A stretch of DNA of 37,987 nucleotides from assembly GCA_012522955.1 (NCBI GenBank), contig JAAYJK010000090.1:1-37987 (forward strand), read 5' to 3'. The notes beneath the pieces were generated by a model, which searched no databases, had not been told where the DNA came from, and was given only the letters and a program-made list of their open reading frames with translations. The stretch is from Syntrophomonadaceae bacterium. Lineage in GTDB: Bacteria > Bacillota > Syntrophomonadia > Syntrophomonadales > Syntrophomonadaceae. This document shows positions 32,163 to 37,987 of the stretch, in pieces; the stretch's first letter is position 1; each line of letters opens with the position of its first letter. The translations under genes were made by a program, and so were the position numbers.

Positions 32163-33881
32163 TTAGCATAAGTCCCATTTGCCTTCTGAACGTAATTTAT
32201 CGGCAATCTCTACGGCCAATCTATTCATGGCCTGAACATCCACCTTGTTTACCCGATTGAGGGGCAAAGGCTGATCTGGGGGCCAGATTTCCACATGCAA
32301 GGGGCGTTTATAGGAAGCGATGCCTTTACAGAATTCCAATATTTCCTCGGAAGTAAGGTCCTGACCTGGCTGGGGTTGAACAAAGGCCATCACCCCGTCC
32401 ACAAAAATCTCATGGGGAGCGCTGGATACATGAGCCTGGTTCACTTTGGGATGAGTGGAAATATAGAAGGCCACTTCTTCCGGGAATACCAGGTAGCCCT
32501 TGGGCTTGATCACAAATTTCCGGCGGCCGGAAAAACTGATGCCTAGATAATTGCCGTAGTCACGCAAATAGCCCATATCTCCAGTGTACAATATCCCTTC
32601 CTTGGTCTTAACCATAGCAGTAGCTTCAGGATTATTGTAGTAGCCCAGGAAAACCAGGGGGCCATCTACACAGATCTCTCCCAGTTCTCCTACCGGCAGC
32701 TCTTCACCGGCGGTTCCGTCAGCATTCATGGGTTGACGGATGGTAACCTTGGCCAGATCGGGATTGGTTTGCCCTACTTGCCCAAACACCTCGTCCACCG
32801 TGGCTCCCTTGGGAGTAAAGGAAATATATCCGGCGCATTCGGTCATACCAAAACCAGTGGACCAGGTGGGTGCCATTTTACTCATCCTCTTTAAGAACGG
32901 CTTATCCACTGCACTGCCCCCGTAGGTGACCGCAGTTAAACTGGAAAGGTCATACTTATTATAATCAGGATGGGCCCATAACATGCGATACCCGGTTGGA
33001 ACCAGCCCCATGGCGGTAGGACGGTACTTATCGATGTTTTTCAGCAGCCCGTCGGGAGTAAATACCGGCATAGTTATAAAGCAGCCGCCTCGATGCCAGG
33101 TGCCAACGGCTCCCTGCAGGGTGCCAGTCACATGGCTGGTAGGCATACAGTTCATGACCGCATAATTGGGGCCATAAGTAGTACCTACTCGCAACATGAC
33201 CGCGTTGTTGGTTATGGTGTTTTCATGGCAGATTAAAGCCGGCTTTGGATCACCGGTGGTACCGGTGGTAAAGATAATCATATGGGGATCCCGCTTATCC
33301 ATGGCGGCATAGACTTTTTGCGCTTCACTCAGAAGATCCTGGCGCTTATCCACTGCCATTAGGGCTTCGGCGGAAAAAAAGTGGTCAAAATTCAGAGATT
33401 TTTCAGCAATTCCCTGTCCTTGCCGATCGAACTGGAACAGATATTTGAGACTGGAGATATTATCCCGAACCGCGTCCGCTACTTGGTTGAAATTACGGAT
33501 AGGAGTTTTTCCATGGACAAAAAAGGCCACCGGATCAACTTTTTTAAGATCCCGTACCACTTCATGTGCTTGCAGCCTCACATCCAGGGAAGCACAGATG
33601 GCACCCATGGAGGAACAGGCTAACATGAGAATATAGAATTCAGGTATGGCCAGCATCTGAGTAGCTACCACATCACCCTTTTTGATTCCCAGTTCCATCA
33701 GCTTTAAAGTATAGGAAGTTATTATTTCATCAAATTCAGCATAAGTATAAACCCGACCATCATCGCAGAAAACAAGAGCCCTTTCTTCCGGGGTGATAAG
33801 GGCCCATTTCTTCACATAATCGTTTATCAACGGCAACTTCCAGTATTCGTACACGTCCTTTTGTGGAGAAATTCTTAACAT
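32163..33881 (-). CDS. AMP-forming acyl-CoA ligase
   Basis: A 572-residue ANL-family enzyme that activates a carboxylic acid to its CoA thioester with ATP. The P-loop TTGTTGDPK is at 205-213, TGFGMTE at 342-348, YTGD at 432-435, hinge RRKFVIK at 453-459, and the C-terminal LNRVNKVD carries the catalytic Lys546. Length is normal for the family. AGGAGG precedes the ATG. Together with the acyl-CoA dehydrogenases and EtfAB it would start a beta-oxidation route. Substrate is not predictable, though family placement suggests a short, medium or cyclic acid. Confidence 0.93.
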   Translation of the reverse strand: MLRISPQKDVYEYWKLPLINDYVKKWALITPEERALVFCDDGRVYTYAEFDEIITSYTLKLMELGIKKGDVVATQMLAIPEFYILMLACSSMGAICASLDVRLQAHEVVRDLKKVDPVAFFVHGKTPIRNFNQVADAVRDNISSLKYLFQFDRQGQGIAEKSLNFDHFFSAEALMAVDKRQDLLSEAQKVYAAMDKRDPHMIIFTTGTTGDPKPALICHENTITNNAVMLRVGTTYGPNYAVMNCMPTSHVTGTLQGAVGTWHRGGCFITMPVFTPDGLLKNIDKYRPTAMGLVPTGYRMLWAHPDYNKYDLSSLTAVTYGGSAVDKPFLKRMSKMAPTWSTGFGMTECAGYISFTPKGATVDEVFGQVGQTNPDLAKVTIRQPMNADGTAGEELPVGELGEICVDGPLVFLGYYNNPEATAMVKTKEGILYTGDMGYLRDYGNYLGISFSGRRKFVIKPKGYLVFPEEVAFYISTHPKVNQAHVSSAPHEIFVDGVMAFVQPQPGQDLTSEEILEFCKGIASYKRPLHVEIWPPDQPLPLNRVNKVDVQAMNRLAVEIADKLRSEGKWDLC

Positions 33882-34225
33882 AATAAATCAATCCTCCTAG
33901 TGCAATTATTCGACAGCGTTCCTTAGCAGATTCTCCCACTCAAATAGCCAACTAAACCTCCTTTGCCAGAATTAGATATAGATTAATATAAAACGTAAAG
34001 CAACTAGACCTCCTGGGCCTGAATATAGACCAAAAAGATCCTGTTCCCTATATCATTAAGGATTTTGGCTCTGAAAAGAATACTTCATTCTCTTTATATA
34101 ACCATATAATGTGCAATAATTATGCCAATGTCCCAATAAATGAGAGTTCCTTGGCCAATTAGGGGTATAATGGCTGACCGGACATAAGTCCTTTATTACA
34201 TCCAATGGTGATGACTTCTTGATAA

Positions 34226-34244
34226 GTGTATAAAAATTATACAC
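34226..34244. promoter_or_regulatory. Palindromic candidate MarR operator
   Basis: GTGTATAA-AAA-TTATACAC, a perfect 8-base-arm palindrome of 19 bases. The size suits a MarR dimer site, and it lies upstream of a marR gene and of the divergent ligase. Confidence 0.5.
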
Positions 34245-34288
34245 CAATGTAGTAATATCAAACTTCAGCTCAAGCCCCAGCAGCAGCT

Positions 34289-34316
34289 TTGCCAGTTCGG
34301 AAAATTGAGTTATAAT
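34289..34316 (+). promoter_or_regulatory. Sigma-A-type promoter of marR
   Basis: TTGCCA (34289-34294) and TATAAT (34311-34316) with a 16-base spacer; the marR start is 30 bases downstream. Confidence 0.65.
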
Positions 34317-34345
34317 TGGAGAGATGATAGAAAAGGGAGAGTACT

Positions 34346-34756
34346 ATGGAACTTGAACAATGTGTGAATTTTGTATTAACCAAAGCCCAAAACTCAGTAC
34401 AACAATTGTTTAAAGCGGAGCTGGCACCCTTTGGGGTAACTCCCGGTCAATATGGAGTATTAAAATGTCTTTGGGATCAAAATGGACTGACCGCCAAACA
34501 AATGGCAGAAAGACTGAACCTGGACAGCTCAACTATTACCGGGATACTGGATCGAATGGAAAACAAGGGGCTGATTAACCGTTACCATGATGTCCGAGAC
34601 CGTCGTGCGCTCTGTGTTATGATCACCAAAGCCGGCCAGGAATTAGAAGAGCCAGTAACTCAAGCCATAATCAACGCCAACCAAAAAGTTTTGAAGAACT
34701 TTAATGAAGAGCAATCAGAACTATTAAAGAAACTTCTCCTGGAACTAAACTCATAA
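34346..34756 (+). CDS. MarR-family transcriptional regulator
   Basis: A 136-residue regulator. The helix-turn-helix runs NGLTAKQMAERLNLDSSTITGILDRMENKGLINRY, and the wing is DVRDRRALCVMITKAG. Terminal helices form the dimer. GGGAGAG precedes the ATG. It is divergent from the ligase pair and upstream of the acyl-CoA dehydrogenase-etf genes, so it is the natural candidate to control either; direct proof is lacking. It is a different lineage from the MarR at 29034. Confidence 0.92.
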   Translation: MELEQCVNFVLTKAQNSVQQLFKAELAPFGVTPGQYGVLKCLWDQNGLTAKQMAERLNLDSSTITGILDRMENKGLINRYHDVRDRRALCVMITKAGQELEEPVTQAIINANQKVLKNFNEEQSELLKKLLLELNS

Positions 34757-34760
34757 GAAG

Positions 34761-34823
34761 GTTACAATTAGGGACAGTTCTCTTGCTCAAAAGTTGAGCA
34801 AGAGAACTGTCCCTAATTGTAAC
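34761..34823. repeat. Perfect 30-base inverted repeat with 3-base loop
   Basis: The left arm is 34761-34790, starting GTTACAATTAGGGACAGTTC. The loop is AAG (34791-34793), and the right arm 34794-34823 is its exact complement. There is no T run, so it is not a normal terminator, although it starts five bases after the marR stop. Its GGGAC(A/G)GTTCTCTTG core recurs at 20293. It looks like a young repeat element. Confidence 0.92.
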
Positions 34824-34923
34824 ACCCGTGGATTTCACTCCTCATGGTTTTTCCTTCATTAATCGCCATTTAAAGCCGAATTCTATCGAAAATTGCTAAA
34901 ATAATTGGCATACAAATTAATAG

Positions 34924-34952
34924 TTGACAAAATAAATTCCTATCCTTAGAAT
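34924..34952 (+). promoter_or_regulatory. Sigma-A-type promoter of acyl-CoA dehydrogenase-etf operon
   Basis: TTGACA (34924-34929), 17-base spacer, TAGAAT (34947-34952). It is close to consensus. It would give a leader of about 175 bases before the gene at 35136. Confidence 0.72.
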
Positions 34953-34990
34953 CAAGTTAGGTGCTCAAATTCGCAGTTGTTTGCTAGAGA

Positions 34991-35023
34991 GCATAATATT
35001 TGGGGCGGAGCCAATTATTATGC
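34991..35023 (+). promoter_or_regulatory. Inverted repeat in leader of dehydrogenase-etf operon
   Basis: GCATAATATTTGG (34991-35003) and CCAATTATTATGC (35011-35023) match at 12 of 13 positions around GGCGGAG. It lies about 38 bases after the promoter's -10, so it suits a repressor roadblock or a transcript hairpin. Confidence 0.5.
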
Positions 35024-35135
35024 CCTACCCCAATGAGATAGTGCAAAGTGCGAAAAATGAGCTAAGTACTATAATTCTGGCAGTGGTATTTACCGTCCAA
35101 ATATTTCCTGCCGGTACAAAAAAGGAGAGAAAAAT

Positions 35136-36275
35136 ATGTATTTTAAACTGACTGAAGAGCAGGAATTGATCCGGGATAATATGCGCGAATTTGCCCGGAC
35201 CTATGTAGACCCGGTAGCAGTAGAAATAGACGAAAACAGCCGTTATCCGGAAGAAGTAATCAAGAAACTGGCAGAAGGCGGCTGGATGGGAATGCCTTTC
35301 CCAACTGAGTTCGGCGGAGCCGGGGTTGACTACCTTACCTATGCTATCGCAGTTGAAGAACTTTCTCGCTCCTGTGCGGCTACCGGATTCACCATGTCAG
35401 TACATACCGGACTAGCCTGCGGCCCCATAGCCCTATTTGGTAATGAAGAGCAAAAGAAAAAATACCTGACTCCCATGGCCAAAGGCCAACACCTGGGTGC
35501 CTTCGCTTTAACTGAACCGGGGGCTGGAACTGATGTAGGATCTGCCACCAGTACTGCGGTTCTGGATGGAGATGAGTATGTACTTAATGGAGTCAAAACC
35601 TTTACCTCCAATGGTCCGGTAGCCAATACCTATGTAACCTTTGCCTGGACTGATAAAAATGATAAGAGAAACGGAATGACCGCTTTTATCGTGCCTCGGG
35701 AAACCCCGGGATTGAGTGTTGGGGAACACTTTATGAAAATGGGTATCAGAGCCTCCCAGACTTCTGAAATGATTTTCAAGGACTGCCGAGTTCCCAAGGA
35801 AAACGTACTGGGCAAAGTTGGGGATGGCATGAAAATAGCCATGAACTCTTTTGACCATGGACGAATTGGGATTGCCGCCCAGGCGGTAGGTATTGCTCAG
35901 GCGGCCCTGGATGAATCCATCAGCTACTCCAAACAGCGGATACAATTTGGCAAACCCATTTCCAAGAACCAGGCCATACAGTGGATGATAGCTGATATGT
36001 ATACCGATATTACGGCCGGACGTTTCCTCTATTATTATGCCGCTTATTTGAAAGATCAGGGCCTGCCCTTCAGCAAGGAAGCGGCCATGGCCAAGGTATT
36101 CTGTGCTGAAATGTGTTCTAAACACGCCTCCAAGGCAGTGCAGATCCACGGCGGATATGGCTATTGCAAAGGCCAGAAGGTAGAGCGGCTGATGCGGGAT
36201 GCTAAAATAACTGAGATTTATGAAGGCACCTCGGAAGCCCAAAGAATGGTTATCGCCGGGAACGTATTGAGATAA
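35136..36275 (+). CDS. Acyl-CoA dehydrogenase
   Basis: A 379-residue flavoenzyme of classical length. GAFALTEPGAGTDVGSATST and VLNGVKTFTSNGPVANTYV are the FAD/acyl motifs. The C terminus has QIHGGYGYCKGQKVERLMRD and IYEGTSEAQRMVIAGNVL, with catalytic Glu363. It oxidises acyl-CoA to 2-enoyl-CoA and passes electrons to EtfAB, encoded next in the operon. AAGGAGAG precedes the ATG. The substrate is probably short to medium chain, by family only. Confidence 0.95.
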   Translation: MYFKLTEEQELIRDNMREFARTYVDPVAVEIDENSRYPEEVIKKLAEGGWMGMPFPTEFGGAGVDYLTYAIAVEELSRSCAATGFTMSVHTGLACGPIALFGNEEQKKKYLTPMAKGQHLGAFALTEPGAGTDVGSATSTAVLDGDEYVLNGVKTFTSNGPVANTYVTFAWTDKNDKRNGMTAFIVPRETPGLSVGEHFMKMGIRASQTSEMIFKDCRVPKENVLGKVGDGMKIAMNSFDHGRIGIAAQAVGIAQAALDESISYSKQRIQFGKPISKNQAIQWMIADMYTDITAGRFLYYYAAYLKDQGLPFSKEAAMAKVFCAEMCSKHASKAVQIHGGYGYCKGQKVERLMRDAKITEIYEGTSEAQRMVIAGNVLR

Positions 36276-36282
36276 GTTTTAA

Positions 36283-36310
36283 GGCAGGAGAAGAGCTTTC
36301 TTTTCCTGCC
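36283..36310 (+). terminator. Stem-loop between acyl-CoA dehydrogenase and etfB
   Basis: GGCAGGAGAAG (36283-36293) pairs with CTTTTCCTGCC (36300-36310): 11 base pairs including one G-T wobble, loop AGCTTT. ATTATTATTT follows rather than a pure T run. It may partly terminate or stabilise the dehydrogenase mRNA relative to etf. Confidence 0.6.
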
Positions 36311-36339
36311 ATTATTATTTGTAAAGAGAGGTGGGACCC

Positions 36340-37110
36340 ATGCCCAATATAGTATGCTGTTTCAAATGGGTGGTGGATGAAGCCTACATTAAGCCATCCA
36401 GCTCGGGAAAAATTGATCTGGAATGGGCTGAACACAAGCTAAGCGATTACGACCGCAATGCCATTGAAGAAGCGGTACGCTTGCAGGAAGCCTACGGGGG
36501 AAGTGTTACCGCAGTTACTGTGGCCCCTAGTGACGCCACCAAAGGCATTAAGGATGCACTTTCCCGAGGGCCGGAAAAAGCCTATTTCATTAATGATGAG
36601 GAATTGGAAAACCTGGAGCCCTCCCAGACCTCAGCCATGCTGGCCCAGGTAATAGGCGGCCAAATCGACTATGACCTGATTATCTGCGGAGAAGGTTCCA
36701 GTGACCTGTATGCCCAGCAGGTAGGACCCCGCTTGGCTGAAAAGCTGGGTATTCCCTGTATCGCCTTTGTGAAAAAACTGAGTATTGAAGGCCAGCGAGT
36801 AATCGCCCAGCGCAAAAGCGACGAAGGGGTAGAGGTGGTTTCAGCTCCTTTGCCCGCTCTGGTAACCGTCTTGCCCGACATAAATAATCCCCGGGTACCA
36901 GGACTTAAAGACACCCTGGCCGCCTCCAAAAAGCCGGTAGTGGAGATTAGCCTGGAGGACCTGGGGACTGAATATCCAGCTCTGATCACCGATAAAGGCT
37001 TACGGGCCGCTAGCCTGGTCAGGAACTGCACCCGTTTTGGCTCTTCTCCCGAGGACCTGCAAGCCTTTGTGGAAAGCATTAAAAAAACCGGCGTAATTGA
37101 TAGGGGGTGA
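36340..37110 (+). CDS. etfB: Electron-transfer flavoprotein beta subunit EtfB
   Basis: A 256-residue protein, MPNIVCCFKWVVDEAYI onwards. KLSDYDRNAIEEAVRLQEAYGG is the family N-terminal motif, and ICGEGSSDLYAQQVGPRLAE is the nucleotide-binding loop. LPALVTVLPDINNPRVPGLK is the segment near EtfA. GAGAGGTGGG at 36325-36334 favours ATG 36340 over the GTG at 36331. etfA follows 4 bases later. Its partner dehydrogenase lies upstream. Confidence 0.94.
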   Translation: MPNIVCCFKWVVDEAYIKPSSSGKIDLEWAEHKLSDYDRNAIEEAVRLQEAYGGSVTAVTVAPSDATKGIKDALSRGPEKAYFINDEELENLEPSQTSAMLAQVIGGQIDYDLIICGEGSSDLYAQQVGPRLAEKLGIPCIAFVKKLSIEGQRVIAQRKSDEGVEVVSAPLPALVTVLPDINNPRVPGLKDTLAASKKPVVEISLEDLGTEYPALITDKGLRAASLVRNCTRFGSSPEDLQAFVESIKKTGVIDRG

Positions 37111-37114
37111 AATA

Positions 37115-37987
37115 ATGGCAGGAGTATGGATTTATGCAGATAGAATTGAAGCAGGCCTAGAATTGCTCACGGCTGGAAGAGAACTGGCCGATGGTCTGGG
37201 CCAAAGCCTTACCGCCCTGGTAACGGGAGACCAGGATACGGCTCAGGATTTCATAGCCCGGGGAGCCGATGAGGTATTATTGCTGCCACCCCTGGCCGAA
37301 GGACAGCCGGTACAGGATTATGTACCCCTTCTGGCCCAGGAGGCTAAAGGGGCTGATCCCGATATCTTCCTGATCGCCGCCAGTCTCAAAGGCAAAGAAA
37401 TGGCAGCCCGGGTAGCAGCCCGGCTGGACACGGCCTTGTGTAGTGAATGTACCCTGATCAATCTTGGTGAGCAGGGCCAATTGCAGCTGGAACGCTTGAT
37501 GTACGGGGGAGCCGCCGTGCAAACCCTTAGCATCAACAGTAGGCCCCAGATGGCCACCATTCCTCCCGGCAGCTATGCCGCCGCCGAGCCCCAAAGCTCA
37601 CGGCAGGGAACAGTGAGAACCCTGGAGGCCCCAACTCCTTCCGGAGTGCAGATAATAGAACGGAAAGGTAAAGGAGCCGGCTCCGGGGACATCACCGCCG
37701 CCAAGGTAATCGTCTGTGCCGGCCGGGGTATAGAAAATCAGGAAGACCTGGCCATCTTGCAGGAATTGGCAGAACTCCTGGGAGCCGAAATAGCCTGCAC
37801 CCGTCCCATTGCGGAAGAGAAACATTGGATGACCGAGGAATCCTGTATTGGCCTGTCCGCCAAAGAGGTAAAACCCGCTCTATATATAGGAGTAGGAGTA
37901 TCCGGGCAGATCCAGCATATAGTAGGGATCAGAGAAGCCGGCATCATCTGCGCCATCAACTCAGATGAAAACGCACCCATCTTCGAA
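37115..37987 (+). CDS. etfA: Electron-transfer flavoprotein alpha subunit EtfA, 3'-truncated by window edge
   Basis: The first 291 codons are in the window, starting MAGVWIYADRIEAGLELLT. KIIVCAGRG-like VIVCAGRGIENQEDL and LAELLGAEIACTRPIAEE are the FAD-domain signatures. IGVGVSGQIQHIVGIREAG and INSDENAPIFE are the adenine-binding loops near the C-terminal third. About 30-40 residues should lie beyond the window. GGGGGTG precedes the ATG at 37115. It forms a heterodimer with EtfB, linking acyl-CoA dehydrogenase to the membrane or to further electron carriers. Confidence 0.94.
   Translation, partial: MAGVWIYADRIEAGLELLTAGRELADGLGQSLTALVTGDQDTAQDFIARGADEVLLLPPLAEGQPVQDYVPLLAQEAKGADPDIFLIAASLKGKEMAARVAARLDTALCSECTLINLGEQGQLQLERLMYGGAAVQTLSINSRPQMATIPPGSYAAAEPQSSRQGTVRTLEAPTPSGVQIIERKGKGAGSGDITAAKVIVCAGRGIENQEDLAILQELAELLGAEIACTRPIAEEKHWMTEESCIGLSAKEVKPALYIGVGVSGQIQHIVGIREAGIICAINSDENAPIFE

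Larger units (their letters stand above)
33882..34345. other. Divergent control region between ligase and marR
   Basis: There is no gene in these 464 bases. Two direct repeats, AGCCAACTAAACCTCC (33946-33961) and AGCAACTAGACCTCC (33999-34013), lie upstream of the ligase. A GTGTATAA-AAA-TTATACAC palindrome is at 34226-34244, about 45 bases before the marR -35. Both are candidate regulator sites. The marR promoter is listed separately. Confidence 0.5.

Noticed and set aside
34761-34823. The palindrome as a simple marR terminator
   Set aside because: The perfect 30-base arms are far longer than needed and no T run follows on either strand.
35508-36242. 244-residue minus-strand open frame inside the acyl-CoA dehydrogenase
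   Set aside because: It is antisense to a clearly conserved enzyme and has no family motif.

Overview
The window reads as chromosome of a strictly anaerobic, endospore-forming Firmicute of the Clostridia, most like a syntrophic fatty-acid oxidiser of the Syntrophomonas type. This is inference from gene content: spoIID, a clostridial 2[4Fe-4S] ferredoxin, cdaA-cdaR-glmM, a glmS ribozyme, larEBC, and a large set of acyl-CoA genes with electron-transfer flavoprotein. Ribosome binding sites are strong AGGAGG types. No rRNA, tRNA, CRISPR or prophage was seen.

Left part (1-11.5 kb): an EamA-type permease cut by the window edge, spoIID (minus), trmL, a 59-residue ferredoxin (minus) and thiamine pyrophosphokinase. 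Then comes the run cdaA-cdaR-FAD oxidoreductase-glmM, followed by a glmS ribozyme starting one base after the glmM stop codon, and glmS. The 650-base glmM-glmS gap holds an enlarged ribozyme, a further hairpin, a small mobile-looking repeat and a hairpin that can hide the glmS ribosome binding site. A broken duplicate of the glmS 3' end follows glmS.

Middle (11.5-22.8 kb): a broken REP-associated tyrosine transposase, an alanine-glyoxylate/serine-type aminotransferase with a DUF1015 protein, a small coiled-coil protein, larE-larB-larC for the nickel pincer cofactor (no larA in view), a two-component system, a small Rossmann-like protein and a DUF4349 lipoprotein flanked by direct repeats.

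Right part (22.9-38 kb): a catabolic acyl-CoA island. It holds a non-canonical thiolase with its DUF35 partner, two crotonase-fold proteins each lacking a different one of the two hydratase glutamates, a HAD hydrolase, a long and a normal acyl-CoA dehydrogenase, two MarR regulators, a DapB-like dehydrogenase, a full acyl-CoA ligase next to a truncated paralogue with a damaged P-loop, and etfB-etfA (etfA cut by the window end). The ligase would activate an acid, the dehydrogenases would pass electrons to EtfAB, and the crotonase and thiolase proteins would process the acyl chain. The substrate cannot be read from sequence.

Short palindromic repeats are scattered through most intergenic gaps: a GGCGGTC/GACCGCC family and a GGGCGACC/GGTCGCCC family. 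Both also appear inside the broken transposase gene. A third, longer family with an ATGCTGCATCAAAT core is seen three times.
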